Shown here in pieces: positions 17,782 through 26,272 of a stretch of 64,000 nt of DNA. The stretch covers positions 1 through 64,000 of the forward strand of contig NZ_JAPDMX010000003.1 of NCBI RefSeq assembly GCF_025971955.1, given 5' to 3'. The stretch comes from Shewanella subflava (GTDB lineage: Bacteria > Pseudomonadota > Gammaproteobacteria > Enterobacterales > Shewanellaceae). Below the pieces are notes generated by a model. The model saw only the letters and a list, made by a program, of their open reading frames with translations, was not told where the DNA came from and did not search any database. Position numbers and translations under genes: made by a program. Every line of letters starts with the position of its first letter. Positions within the stretch are counted from its first letter, which is position 1.

Positions 17782-18225
17782 CTAAGCACGCCCTAGCCTT
17801 TTTGCCGCAAACATCCCAAAAAACATTGCGATGACAAATCCAATAAATTGGCCATTCAATGTAACTACATTTACGATGGCAGGACCAGGACAAATTCCAA
17901 CAAGTCCCCAGCCTAATCCGAAGAAGCTTGCGCCAGTTAATAAATTTTTATCAATGCGGTTTTTTGTGGGGAGAAAAAATTGATTATCTAATAAAGGCTT
18001 ACTTTTGGGTTTAACCCCAAACACATATCCAAGACTAAATACGCTTAATCCCGCGGCCATAACTAAAACCAGACTTGGGTCCCAATGGCCAAAAAAATCT
18101 AGAAAATTAAGGACTTTGTTAGCATCAACCATTTGTGCAACGATTAATCCTAAACCAAATAAACCACCAGAAATGAACGCGACTAGCGTCTGTAAGGGGT
18201 AGGGAGTTTGTGGATGCTGACTCAT
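17782..18225 (-). CDS. YeeE/YedE family (DUF6691) sulfur-transport protein, second subunit
   Basis: A 147-residue membrane protein with about four transmembrane segments (LVAFISGGLFGLGLIVAQM, PSLVLVMAAGLSVFSLGYVFG, LTGASFFGLGWGLVGICPGPAIVN, GFVIAMFFGMFAA). The GICPGPA motif is typical of the second half of split YeeE/YedE transporters, whose larger relatives import thiosulfate or similar sulfur species. The start MSQHPQTPY lies one base after the upstream gene's stop, so the two are co-translated. Confidence 0.85.
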   Translation of the reverse strand: MSQHPQTPYPLQTLVAFISGGLFGLGLIVAQMVDANKVLNFLDFFGHWDPSLVLVMAAGLSVFSLGYVFGVKPKSKPLLDNQFFLPTKNRIDKNLLTGASFFGLGWGLVGICPGPAIVNVVTLNGQFIGFVIAMFFGMFAAKRLGRA

Positions 18226-18226
18226 A

Positions 18227-18655
18227 CTAGGCTCCGATAACATGACGCGTAATAAATACCACCATAGCGGCCACGAACATAAACACCAATGTGGCAACAA
18301 TAGAGCGTTTAGACAATCTGCCAATACCGCAAATACCATGACCACTTGTGCAGCCGGCACCTAAGTATGTCCCAAAGCCGACCAAAAAACCGCCTATTAG
18401 GGTCAGTGTCCAGCTAGCGTCTAAGTGTGTAGGTAAAGTGAAGCCCAAAGCGGGAGCTAAAAAGCCACTTAATATCAGGCCAGCAATAAAAGCCCATCGC
18501 CACTTCGCATTAGGGTGTTTGAATTGCAGTGCGCCACTTAAAATGCCTGATATACCAGCAATACGGCCATTAAGTAGCAACAATAACAATGATCCAAAAC
18601 CGAGCAAGGTTCCGCCGATTAAGGCGCTAATAGGAGTAAATTCAGTCATATTCAT
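18227..18655 (-). CDS. YeeE/YedE family sulfur-transport protein, first subunit
   Basis: A 142-residue membrane protein beginning MNMTEFTPISALIGG, with the diagnostic Cys motif GAGCTSGHGICG that in YeeE-type thiosulfate importers lines the substrate path, and about four transmembrane helices. The frame extends upstream to 18826, but that extension is unlike the family. With the downstream DUF6691 gene it forms a split transporter like PmpA-PmpB. The substrate (thiosulfate, sulfide or polysulfide) cannot be told from sequence. Confidence 0.85.
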   Translation of the reverse strand: MNMTEFTPISALIGGTLLGFGSLLLLLLNGRIAGISGILSGALQFKHPNAKWRWAFIAGLILSGFLAPALGFTLPTHLDASWTLTLIGGFLVGFGTYLGAGCTSGHGICGIGRLSKRSIVATLVFMFVAAMVVFITRHVIGA

Positions 18656-18863
18656 CGTCAACGCATAAAAGAAGGCGCAGTTTATCACAGGAATATGTGT
18701 CATTCTTAACCCTGATGAAAAGTTATCTTTTAGCCGTCTCTGTAAAATTGCTGAAGTAAGTTCACCAATAACATTGTCAGAGAACCTTAATTGCAGATTC
18801 AGTGAGTTCACCTTAGAGAGATTCATCCCCGATCATTGTGCTGCCGTTAATGCATTTGCTTAT

Positions 18864-18899
18864 CTGCTTAATGAGTGATTTATATTAAGCAGGTATAAT
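18864..18899 (+). promoter_or_regulatory. Promoter -10 with adjoining 9-bp inverted repeat
   Basis: A consensus TATAAT at 18894-18899 is preceded by the perfect inverted repeat CTGCTTAAT (18864-18872) / ATTAAGCAG (18884-18892), which occupies the spacer and -35 area. The next gene starts at 18932. The repeat would be well placed for a repressor. No good -35 hexamer is visible. Confidence 0.5.
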
Positions 18900-18931
18900 G
18901 CCGATAATATTGAACCTTAAGAGTCACATTT

Positions 18932-19456
18932 ATGAGATTAAGACACGTTGATAAACCGCAATATCGCAAAATGACTAATCAAGTACAGGTTGGATTAATT
19001 GCCATATTAGCGATTTCATCAGTAGTATTTGGACAGATATTGATTGCGCTATTAGGTTCAACTTCTGTGGAGGCTGGGCAACCAACAGGCAATTTTTACT
19101 TTAATTTTGCAGGCGTAATTTTAGGCTTAATGTTGTGCACACTCGTGGTCAAATATGGTCGTGAAAAACCACAATATTCTGATGTTTATTACGTTTTTCA
19201 GCTTAAGCAGCTGCAAAATAAAATTTACCGTAAACTGAATGCTGTGCAAAAGTCGGCTGCAGATAATAACCATGATGCCCTAGTGATTTTATGTTTTTAT
19301 TATCAAAGTTTAGCGCTAGTTTATGAATTAGATAACAACACTTTGACGATAACGGAAGTGAATAAGCAAATTGCGGCATTAGAAAAACAAATTGCAGATA
19401 ACCAATTAACATGCGATGTGAGTGAATTTGACATCAAATTGTTAGCACGCTTTTAA
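18932..19456 (+). CDS. DUF3087 family membrane protein
   Basis: A 174-residue protein with a basic N-terminus, two transmembrane helices (VGLIAILAISSVVFGQILIALLG and FYFNFAGVILGLMLCTLVV) and a cytoplasmic helical C-terminal part (QLKQLQNKIYRKL, VNKQIAALEKQIADNQLTC). The pattern agrees with DUF3087, a Shewanella/Vibrio family of unknown function. It is monocistronic, with a promoter just upstream and a strong terminator after it. Confidence 0.75.
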   Translation: MRLRHVDKPQYRKMTNQVQVGLIAILAISSVVFGQILIALLGSTSVEAGQPTGNFYFNFAGVILGLMLCTLVVKYGREKPQYSDVYYVFQLKQLQNKIYRKLNAVQKSAADNNHDALVILCFYYQSLALVYELDNNTLTITEVNKQIAALEKQIADNQLTCDVSEFDIKLLARF

Positions 19457-19490
19457 TCAGTGTAATTGGATAGGAAAATAGCTTGAAAAG

Positions 19491-19522
19491 GCCAGAAAGT
19501 CATATGCTTTCTGGCTTTTTTA
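19491..19522 (+). terminator. Intrinsic terminator
   Basis: GCCAGAAAG (19491-19499) and CTTTCTGGC (19507-19515) enclose a 7-base loop and are followed by TTTTTTATT. It ends the DUF3087 transcript, facing ohr. Confidence 0.88.
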
Positions 19523-19536
19523 TTAACCTTGTGGAC

Positions 19537-19959
19537 TTAAATTGCAGCGTTATTGACCGTTAATTTTACATCGATATTACCGCGTACCGCATTTGAGTAT
19601 GGACAAATTTGATGAGCGGTTTGAACAAGTTTAACGGCATCATTTTGAGCAAGATCTAATTCAACCGCTAGGGCAACGGTTAAAGCGAAACCTTGATTAT
19701 CATTTGGACCTATTCCGACTGTCGCAGTTGTTGGTGCAGATTTTATTGCCACTTTCATTTCACGTGCTACATGTAAAATCGCATTCGAAAAACAAGCTGC
19801 ATAACCCGCAGCAAATAATTGTTCAGGGTTAGTATGCTCGCCAGTACCACCCATTTCTTTTGGGTAGCTTAAACCTAAATCGAGTGTTTTATCATTTGTA
19901 GTCACTTGACCATTACGGCCAGCTAATGCTGTTGCTGAAGTTGTATATAACGTTGTCAT
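19537..19959 (-). CDS. ohr: Organic hydroperoxide resistance protein (Ohr)
   Basis: A 140-residue Ohr thiol peroxidase that reduces organic hydroperoxides. Cys56 (GYAACFSNA) and Cys119 (HQICPYSNA) are the peroxidatic and resolving cysteines; GGTGEHTNPEQLFAAGYA is an Ohr hallmark that separates it from OsmC. Two OhrR-like operators lie in its upstream region; the regulator gene is not next to it. Cytoplasmic; lipoyl-dependent recycling is known for the family. Confidence 0.95.
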   Translation of the reverse strand: MTTLYTTSATALAGRNGQVTTNDKTLDLGLSYPKEMGGTGEHTNPEQLFAAGYAACFSNAILHVAREMKVAIKSAPTTATVGIGPNDNQGFALTVALAVELDLAQNDAVKLVQTAHQICPYSNAVRGNIDVKLTVNNAAI

Positions 19960-19986
19960 AGAAATACCTCAAAAGTAAGTTAATTT

Positions 19987-20002
19987 AAGTTGTGTGCAAT
20001 TT
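19987..20002. promoter_or_regulatory. OhrR-like operator, proximal
   Basis: AAGTTG-TGTG-CAATTT, an inverted repeat with one mismatch, 28 bp upstream of ohr. It resembles the AAATTG-N4-CAATTT core bound by the MarR-family repressor OhrR. A perfect copy lies 57 bp further upstream. Confidence 0.6.
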
Positions 20003-20043
20003 AATTGTGTTTACTTTAATTCAGGTAGTTAATGAATGCAACT

Positions 20044-20059
20044 AAATTGTGTGCAATTT
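20044..20059. promoter_or_regulatory. OhrR-like operator, distal
   Basis: AAATTG-TGTG-CAATTT, with perfect 6-bp arms. Sharing the same TGTG centre and flanks with the proximal copy suggests one regulator binds both. It lies about 95 bp before the next plus-strand gene and could affect that gene too. Confidence 0.6.
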
Positions 20060-20154
20060 AATTTGTGGGTAAGTTTAGAGCCTTAAGATAATCTTGAAAT
20101 GTGAAGTAAGTTAATTCATATTGAATTAACTTAAATGTACATGGAATGTAGCAA

Positions 20155-21339
20155 ATGATTGTATTAGGCCGTTATTGGCAACTGAAACATTACTCGATAT
20201 TGTCTTTATGCTTACTTTTGAGCAGTGCTTGTACAGCCAATGCAGAAAAGGCTTATAAATCAGATTTTTTGCCTGAATTTAATCATTCTTTAGTTCAAAA
20301 AAACACTTCATTTAATGTGCCATCTATCGATAGCTTATCCCGCTTATCAGACATGCAGCGACAGGAGTTACAAGCCTTTATATCAAAAGATGATATGAAA
20401 AATTTGCCGAATCGTTTGAAAGTGGCTCATTTTATCAATCACAAAATGGTGAATTTTAATTATGAAGGCCGTAATTCTACCAGTAGCGAGTCCTGGGAAA
20501 GTAAATCGGGTAATTGTATGGCTTTGGCATTATTGACCTATTCAATCGCAAAAGAGCTGGATATTTATCCTGTATTTCAAGTGGTTTATGCTTCGCCTGT
20601 ATTGACTAATATTTCTTCAGATCTTTTAGTCACATCAGATCATGTCCGTACATTTTTATATGATGAGAAACCCAGTGGTCATTTTTTGAGTGGCAGTACA
20701 TCAACCGTAATTGATTATTTTCCTGATAGGTTTGATAGAACGGGTGCCATTGTTTCTCTGAATGAGTTTTTAGCGATGTTTTACCGAAATCTAGCAGCAG
20801 ACGCACTGCTTTTAGAAAATTATGAACACGCCTTTGTTTTGTTGAAACAAGGATTCACCCTTGCACCAGAGTATGAACCGTTAATCAATATGATGGCTAT
20901 AGTTCATCGCCGTTTAGGGGATGATGTGACCGCGGAAAAATTATATCGTTATGGTCTGAAAATTGAACCAAGTTCTTTAACGATATTAAGTAATTATCGT
21001 TTGCTACTTGAATTGCAAGATCGCAAACAAGAAGCCGCTCAAGTCGATCAGCAACTAATAGCGATTGAGTCTAGTAATCCTTATCGCTATTACAGTTTGG
21101 GTATTGAGGCATTAGAGTTTAAAGATTATGACAAGACGGTCATTTTTCTAGAAAAATTTATCAAGAGCGCCCCCTATTTTCATCAAGCCTATTTTGCCTT
21201 AGCTAAGGCAGAGTTAGGTTTAGGTAACACAAAAAAGGCGCAAAGAATTTTGAAGCAAGCAGTCGAGCTAACTGATGTGCCTGAAAATAAAAGATATTAT
21301 TTAGCAAAATTGAATTCACTAAATAATATGCTTGATTAA
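20155..21339 (+). CDS. Putative lipoprotein with transglutaminase-like and TPR domains
   Basis: A 394-residue exported protein: signal peptide with lipobox LLSSACT, then a region with the Cys-His pair of a transglutaminase-like fold (Cys in SGNCMALALLTYSIAKEL, His in TSDHVRTFLYD), then four or so tetratricopeptide units from about residue 210 to the C-terminus (NLAADALLLENYEHAFVLLKQGFTLAPE, KLYRYGLKIEPSS). Similar proteins are annotated only as TPR proteins. A peptidase or scaffold role in the periplasm is inference; no neighbouring gene explains it. Confidence 0.7.
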   Translation: MIVLGRYWQLKHYSILSLCLLLSSACTANAEKAYKSDFLPEFNHSLVQKNTSFNVPSIDSLSRLSDMQRQELQAFISKDDMKNLPNRLKVAHFINHKMVNFNYEGRNSTSSESWESKSGNCMALALLTYSIAKELDIYPVFQVVYASPVLTNISSDLLVTSDHVRTFLYDEKPSGHFLSGSTSTVIDYFPDRFDRTGAIVSLNEFLAMFYRNLAADALLLENYEHAFVLLKQGFTLAPEYEPLINMMAIVHRRLGDDVTAEKLYRYGLKIEPSSLTILSNYRLLLELQDRKQEAAQVDQQLIAIESSNPYRYYSLGIEALEFKDYDKTVIFLEKFIKSAPYFHQAYFALAKAELGLGNTKKAQRILKQAVELTDVPENKRYYLAKLNSLNNMLD

Positions 21340-21346
21340 GTTGTTT

Positions 21347-22402
21347 TTAGTTTATGGTTAGAGCCACAATTTTAAGCGGGTGATTATCATCAAATGAGGG
21401 GAAATCTTGGTGACAATCTAACCATTCTATATGGCTGATCCGACGGCCATTTTTTTCAACACATCGTATTAAGCTATCTAACCATGATTGGCGTTCCACT
21501 TTGGCGACATTATTACAGCACACAATGGTGCCACCAGGTTTTGTGGTTAGCATGGCGGGTTTAAATAACCCTTGATAATCATTGATTAAATCGACCACCC
21601 CAAAAACACTTTTAGCAAAACGAGGTGGATCTAAAAACACTAAGTCAAAAGTGGTTTTAGCCAGTTTAGGGAACTTAGGTAATTTTTGGTTACGACGTCC
21701 ACCAACAGGTAAGCCTGCTAATTGGCGCAATGCCGGAAACGCATCACTTTGTACAAATTCACACACGTTTTCAACGTGATTTAACTCAGCATTTTTCTTA
21801 CCTGCAGCCAGTGCAAAAGATGAAAAGTCGACATTCATTACTCGCTTAGCTCCGCCAACTGCGGCAGCGGTGCCAATACCGCAAGTGTATGAAAATAAAT
21901 TGAGTACTGTTTTGTTATTACTGTGCTGATGCATGTACTCTCGGCCAATGCGCATGTCTAAAAATAATAATGGGTCTTGGCCTTCATGGCGTAATTTAGT
22001 GGTAAACGCGATGCCATTTTCATGCATCACTTGCTCTGACATGGCATAGTCTTGTGCTTCATTTAACAAGTTATTTGCTACGCGCGAGTTTTTTTGTGAG
22101 CGATCGTTATATACCATTGGGAAATCGCCATGCTGAATCAATACTTGGCTAATTTGTGCTAGTTGTTGTTCTGATAATGTCTCGTGAAAAGATTGTACTA
22201 ACCATGCATCGCCATAGCGGTCTATGTTTAATCCATTAGCACCCTCTACTGTGCCATGAAATACGCGATAACAGTCTGTATTGTGCTGTGTTGCGTAGGC
22301 AAAAAAGTCTTGTCGTTGGGTAATAGCATCAGCTAGCACCTGTGTAAAATCGATTGCTGCATTTTTATGCGAAGTAATACATGCAGAAGTTGGGGTTGTC
22401 AT
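21347..22402 (-). CDS. RlmI-like class I SAM-dependent methyltransferase
   Basis: A 351-residue SAM methyltransferase of the RlmI (23S rRNA m5C1962) group. The central domain has GLNIDRYGDAWLVQSFHE, the SAM site is NLFSYTCGIGTAAAVGGAKRVMNVD, and the catalytic DPP motif is DLVFLDPPRFAKS. The N-terminal PUA domain of E. coli RlmI (396 residues) is absent, so the target may differ. It converges on the TPR gene with only 7 bp between stops. Confidence 0.8.
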   Translation of the reverse strand: MTTPTSACITSHKNAAIDFTQVLADAITQRQDFFAYATQHNTDCYRVFHGTVEGANGLNIDRYGDAWLVQSFHETLSEQQLAQISQVLIQHGDFPMVYNDRSQKNSRVANNLLNEAQDYAMSEQVMHENGIAFTTKLRHEGQDPLLFLDMRIGREYMHQHSNNKTVLNLFSYTCGIGTAAAVGGAKRVMNVDFSSFALAAGKKNAELNHVENVCEFVQSDAFPALRQLAGLPVGGRRNQKLPKFPKLAKTTFDLVFLDPPRFAKSVFGVVDLINDYQGLFKPAMLTTKPGGTIVCCNNVAKVERQSWLDSLIRCVEKNGRRISHIEWLDCHQDFPSFDDNHPLKIVALTIN

Positions 22403-22720
22403 AACAAGTGGGTCGCTGAATTAGGATTAGCGAGTCATTATATCAGAGTCTTATACAGGAAGCAGTCAAAGTCATCCGTGGATTTGGTTATGGGCTATTG
22501 CCGCATCAGATAAATACTTTTGATGGCAGCTAACTACATGATGCAGCATCGGATGATGCGTACCAGATTTCAACAGGTGTTAGGCTAGGATCGTTTTGTT
22601 TACCAAGAATAAAGCTGGGAACAGCATACGCATGTCATGCATTACGACGCCCCCATTTGGCTGCAACGATGTTTGGAAGATTATATCATTCAAGCGCATC
22701 AATAATCGGCTTTATGCGAG
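22403..22720. other. Gene-free stretch with a possible LysR-family remnant
   Basis: No intact gene is seen in these 318 bp. One plus-strand reading from about 22460 gives EAVKVIRGFGYGLLPHQI before a stop at 22531, reminiscent of the ligand-domain end of ArgP-type LysR regulators. The similarity is short and I hold it weakly. Confidence 0.3.
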
Positions 22721-23176
22721 TTAGTGTGCCGCCTGATTATCCTGCACGTGTTTAAGCGCAGCCTGTAATGCAAATTGATATCCTTGTGCGCCCAATCCAC
22801 AAATAACCCCAATGGCTTTATCAGAAAAATATGAGTGATGCCTGAATGGCTCACGGGCGTGCACATTAGATAAATGCACTTCAATAAAGGGGATAGCCAC
22901 ACCCAAAATCGCATCGCGGATTGCCACACTAGTATGAGTAAAGGCTGCTGGGTTAATAATAATAAATTGTGCATCCGTGGCGTGAATAGCATCAATAATT
23001 TCATGCTCTGCATTAGACTGAATATGTTCCAGCACGACATTGGCAGCACTGGCAGCACTTTGTAATTCAGACACAATCGTCGCTAAGTTTTGCGTGCCAT
23101 AATGACCGGGTTCGCGGCGGCCAAGTAAGTTTAAATTTGGGCCGTTGACTAATAATATTTTTGCAGTTTGGCTCAT
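22721..23176 (-). CDS. aroQ: Type II 3-dehydroquinate dehydratase
   Basis: A 151-residue class II dehydroquinase, third step of the shikimate pathway, forming a cytoplasmic dodecamer. Hallmarks: [17 protein letters not shown] (catalytic Arg and Tyr loop), [25 protein letters not shown] and [20 protein letters not shown]. It is not followed by accB-accC, the usual partner operon, so this may be a second, isolated copy; only a whole-genome look can tell. Confidence 0.95.
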   Translation of the reverse strand: MSQTAKILLVNGPNLNLLGRREPGHYGTQNLATIVSELQSAASAANVVLEHIQSNAEHEIIDAIHATDAQFIIINPAAFTHTSVAIRDAILGVAIPFIEVHLSNVHAREPFRHHSYFSDKAIGVICGLGAQGYQFALQAALKHVQDNQAAH

Positions 23177-23275
23177 GATAATCCTTTGTTCATCAATACT
23201 TAGTGCGCTAATTCAGCGTTTTACGTTGCTTGGTTTTAACCCAACTTAGCCACCCAGTAAACCTAAATTTGTTCA

Positions 23276-23695
23276 TTAATCAAATTTGGGCTTACTTTGG
23301 CGTAATGCTTTGGTGGCGCCTCGTTGTTTTTTAGTGTCAATCCGCCGCTTTTGGCTGCCTTTAGTGGCCTTAGTTGCTATGCGTTTTTTTGCCACAATAG
23401 TGGCACTTTTTATCAGTTCAATAAACTGCTCTAACGCCAGTTGACGATTAAAATCTTGGCTGCGAGATTGCTGGCACTTGATGATGATTTTACCGCTTTG
23501 GGTAATGCGGTGGTCAGCCTTAGCCAATAATTTTTGTTTATAAAAATCAGGCAAAGACGATTGATTGATGTCGAAAATCAGCTGCGCAGCGGTAGACACT
23601 TTATTAATGTGTTGCCCACCCGCGCCACTTGAACGAACAAATTGCCATTCAAGTTCCTTGTCTTCGATTGTCACACTATTGGAAATATTTATCAT
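23276..23695 (-). CDS. arfB: Alternative ribosome-rescue factor ArfB (YaeJ)
   Basis: A 139-residue peptidyl-tRNA hydrolase that frees ribosomes stalled on non-stop mRNA. The GGQ motif lies in RSSGAGGQHINKVSTAA, and the basic C-terminal tail (KKRIATKATKGSQKRRIDTKKQRG) is the part that enters the empty mRNA channel. Its length equals ArfB rather than full release factors RF1/RF2. Confidence 0.94.
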   Translation of the reverse strand: MINISNSVTIEDKELEWQFVRSSGAGGQHINKVSTAAQLIFDINQSSLPDFYKQKLLAKADHRITQSGKIIIKCQQSRSQDFNRQLALEQFIELIKSATIVAKKRIATKATKGSQKRRIDTKKQRGATKALRQSKPKFD

Positions 23696-23833
23696 AGTGT
23701 AAAGGGTATCACTTTTTAGATTAAAAATAGTTATATATTGGCGGCGGTAATATTTGTTATGATTTGCGACATTGAAGTGAATGCGTTGCTAATCGACTAT
23801 TATCGGTTAGTCAGCATGACTCCGGAGTTGTTT

Positions 23834-24199
23834 ATGTTATGCCAAATTACTGATATCACCAAAGGAGTTATCAGCTTGTTTGTAAGTGGGCGATTATCGG
23901 CACAAGATTACCGCAGCCGTTTACAACCAGCGATAAAATCTTACCGTAAAGACTGGGGTCAAGTGTGCTTGTACATTGAAGCTGATGTACTGTTAGAGGG
24001 CTGGGAGTTTGGCTCGTTAACGGGGAGTGGTGAAGTACAATTACCCGCATTTGATGCATTAGTATTTGTTGGTGGTCCTGACTGGGTAGGTAACTCTGTC
24101 CGATTAATGGGACCGTTTATGCAAGGTGAGGTGGCTTGGTTTCCGCTTTCACAAAAACAAGATGCGATAAACTGGATCACTAAGCGATCGCAACATTAA
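23834..24199 (+). CDS. SpoIIAA-like (STAS) protein
   Basis: A 121-residue protein of the SpoIIAA-like/DUF3478 group: VISLFVSGRLSAQDYRSRLQPAIKS, VCLYIEADVLLEGWEFG, FDALVFVGGPDWVGNSVRLMGPFMQGEVAWFP. Family members bind lipids or act as small STAS modules, but function is open. The start at 23834 has GGAG six bases upstream; the frame reaches back to 23738 without an RBS. It stands between arfB and a small lipoprotein. Confidence 0.75.
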   Translation: MLCQITDITKGVISLFVSGRLSAQDYRSRLQPAIKSYRKDWGQVCLYIEADVLLEGWEFGSLTGSGEVQLPAFDALVFVGGPDWVGNSVRLMGPFMQGEVAWFPLSQKQDAINWITKRSQH

Positions 24200-24259
24200 A
24201 TCATGACTCTACAAGTTTGTTATGTAGAAGATTATTGTTAACTCAATCAAGGAAGTATT

Positions 24260-24436
24260 ATGTTATTCAAAAAACTTTTAGCGTTATCAGCTGTGGGTAT
24301 TTTCACATTAGGTTTAACAGCATGTGCACCAGAAGTTGGTAGTGAAGCATGGTGTAAGCAAATGAAAGATAAACCTAGCGGTGATTGGTCTTCAAATGAA
24401 GCTGCTGATTATGCTAAACACTGCGTGTTTAAGTAA
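24260..24436 (+). CDS. DUF3012-like mini-lipoprotein
   Basis: A 58-residue lipoprotein, too short for ordinary gene finders. AAGGAAG precedes the ATG by four bases; the signal ends in lipobox LGLTACA, and the mature part (PEVGSEAWCKQMKDKPSGDWSSNEAADYAKHCVF) carries the WCKxMxxKPxGDWSxNEAxxYAKHC pattern of DUF3012, with two Cys that may pair in the periplasm. Function is unknown. Confidence 0.85.
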   Translation: MLFKKLLALSAVGIFTLGLTACAPEVGSEAWCKQMKDKPSGDWSSNEAADYAKHCVFK

Positions 24437-24448
24437 ATACCGCTTTAG

Positions 24449-24901
24449 ATGATTGGCATGGGTCACCTGCATTCGTTTTCAATGATGCGAGCAATTAAAT
24501 TGTTGATCGCGATTATTGTGCTGCAATTTGCTGGCGCGAATTTGGGTGGCCATCAATTACACCTTGGCAATAGTACTGAAGAAAAAGGCAATCATGCCCA
24601 TGTTCAATTCACGCCAAGTATCGATATTGCCGCCCTCAGTCAGCTGGCTGAATGTATACAATGTAGTTGCGCTGCAGACGGTGCTCGCGAGCATGCGCCA
24701 TCCGATGACCACTCTCACCCCGCGCCAACAAACAAAACGGTTGATTTGTGCCTAGATTGCCAGTGTCACGGTGGTTTAGTGGCCATAGTGTTTCCCGAAG
24801 AACTCTACACGGTTGAACAAGCTAATCAACAACCGCTTCAAATTGCTCAATCTTATTTAGCCCCCGCTTTAGGTGCAACATACCGCCCCCCGATAGTGTA
24901 A
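24449..24901 (+). CDS. Cys/His-rich exported protein of the metal-efflux operon
   Basis: A 150-residue protein with a hydrophobic signal (RAIKLLIAIIVLQFAGA) and a mature part containing two CxxCxC motifs (ECIQCSCAAD and LCLDCQCHGG) separated by His/Asp-rich sequence (HAPSDDHSHPAPT). I do not recognise a named family. Position 126 bp before the RND adaptor and the ligand-rich content suggest periplasmic metal binding or sensing for the pump. The start might instead be a later Met (MMRAIKLL). Confidence 0.7.
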   Translation: MIGMGHLHSFSMMRAIKLLIAIIVLQFAGANLGGHQLHLGNSTEEKGNHAHVQFTPSIDIAALSQLAECIQCSCAADGAREHAPSDDHSHPAPTNKTVDLCLDCQCHGGLVAIVFPEELYTVEQANQQPLQIAQSYLAPALGATYRPPIV

Positions 24902-25027
24902 ATCCTGTTTAAATTCATTCATTAAAGGTTTGCTGTTACGACAGGCAAGCTTAATTATTTTTATGGCTAAATTGAATGCTTATCGCAGAGTTTCAACTTG
25001 GCCATGCTTGAGTTCTAGGATTTATTT

Positions 25028-26263
25028 ATGACAATTCCAGCTATCAATTTACCGGTAAATACCCGGTTTTTAGCATCGTTTAGTTTGCTCTCTCGTCAAT
25101 TAGTGTGGCTCGCCGTTATCAGTATTGGGTTAATGCTTTTTAGCAATGCGGTGATGGCGAGCGGTGATCACAATCCACAATCGTCTTCAGCGGATCCGCA
25201 ACAGGATGCACATGACGAGGCCATAACGTTAACGGCCGAGCAACGTGAGTTGGCTAACATTCGCGTTGAAACTCTCAATATTAGCCCTTTTGACTTAACC
25301 TCATTTGCCACCGCCCAACTGGTGGTCGACAAAGATAAAACCGTGACCATAGCCCCGCAGTTAGCCATGCAAGTATTAAAACGCCATGTGGTGCCGGGGC
25401 AGCAAGTGATAAAAGGCCAAGCCTTATTAACCCTGGGTGGTACTGACATTGCCCAAGCTCAAGCCGATTATATTAATGCGGCAACAGAGTGGCAGCGAGT
25501 GAGTCGTATGGCCAAAGGCACCATTAGCGCCAGTGAGAAAATGCGTACAGAAGTGAATGCCGAACTGAAACGTGCGGTGCTGAATGCCATTATGATGACG
25601 CCAGAGCAAATTAGCGCTCTGACAACTTCACCACAGTCGATTGGTCAGTTTCAATTATTGGCGCCCATTTCAGGGCGGGTGCAGCAAGATGCGGCCATGT
25701 TAGGGCAGGTATTAGAGGCAGGCACACCGTTAATGCAGCTTACTGATGAGTCGTACTTATGGGTCGAGGCGCAACTCACCCCAGTGCAGTCTGAACGGGT
25801 GGCCATTGGTCAATCGGCCTTAGTGCGCGTTGGGCAGCGAAACGTTACCGGCGTAGTGATTGGCCGTTCGCATGAGCTTAATCCTATTACCCGCACAGAA
25901 CAGGTGTGGATCAGCATGCCTAATCAGCAACATGTGTTGCATGCCGGCGAGTTTGCCGAGTTGTTTTTTCAGCAACGTACTCTAGAACTCAATCAATCCG
26001 CTATTGGGCATACCCATGCTAAGGGGAATTTACACGGCATTATTGTGCCCGATGACGCATTAACCCGCAGCAGCGATGGTGACTGGCAGGTGTTTATTGA
26101 AGGTCAAGATGGCTTTAAGGCTGTTGAAGTTGATGTGGTGCAAAGTCAGCGTGGGCTTAATTTAGTCAACGGGATAGAAAGTGGTGCAAAAGTGGTGGTC
26201 TCAGGGGCGTTTTTCTTAGCATCTGAATTGGCTAAATCTGGCTTTGACATTCATAACCATTAG
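25028..26263 (+). CDS. RND efflux periplasmic adaptor (CzcB/CusB type)
   Basis: A 411-residue membrane-fusion protein: N-terminal membrane anchor or signal (LVWLAVISIGLMLFSNAVMA), His/Asp-rich segment (SGDHNPQSSS), HlyD-type barrel-sandwich halves (VVPGQQVIKGQALLTLGGTDIAQAQADY and FQLLAPISGRVQQDAAMLGQVLEAGTPLMQL) around a short alpha hairpin, and a beta-barrel plus C-terminal domain ending FDIHNH. It links the inner-membrane pump to an outer-membrane channel. It ends 9 bp before the pump gene. Confidence 0.92.
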   Translation: MTIPAINLPVNTRFLASFSLLSRQLVWLAVISIGLMLFSNAVMASGDHNPQSSSADPQQDAHDEAITLTAEQRELANIRVETLNISPFDLTSFATAQLVVDKDKTVTIAPQLAMQVLKRHVVPGQQVIKGQALLTLGGTDIAQAQADYINAATEWQRVSRMAKGTISASEKMRTEVNAELKRAVLNAIMMTPEQISALTTSPQSIGQFQLLAPISGRVQQDAAMLGQVLEAGTPLMQLTDESYLWVEAQLTPVQSERVAIGQSALVRVGQRNVTGVVIGRSHELNPITRTEQVWISMPNQQHVLHAGEFAELFFQQRTLELNQSAIGHTHAKGNLHGIIVPDDALTRSSDGDWQVFIEGQDGFKAVEVDVVQSQRGLNLVNGIESGAKVVVSGAFFLASELAKSGFDIHNH

Positions 26264-26272
26264 GAGTTTAGC

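Noticed and set aside
17751..17795. Hairpin-like GGCGTG/CACGCC and TATGTT/AACATA near the end of the YeeE pair
   Set aside because: The stems are interrupted, overlap the stop codon and have no T tract, so I did not list a terminator.
22699..23076. 125-codon frame overlapping aroQ in another frame
   Set aside because: aroQ is unmistakable and covers the same DNA; the other frame is Leu/Cys-rich and unlike any family.
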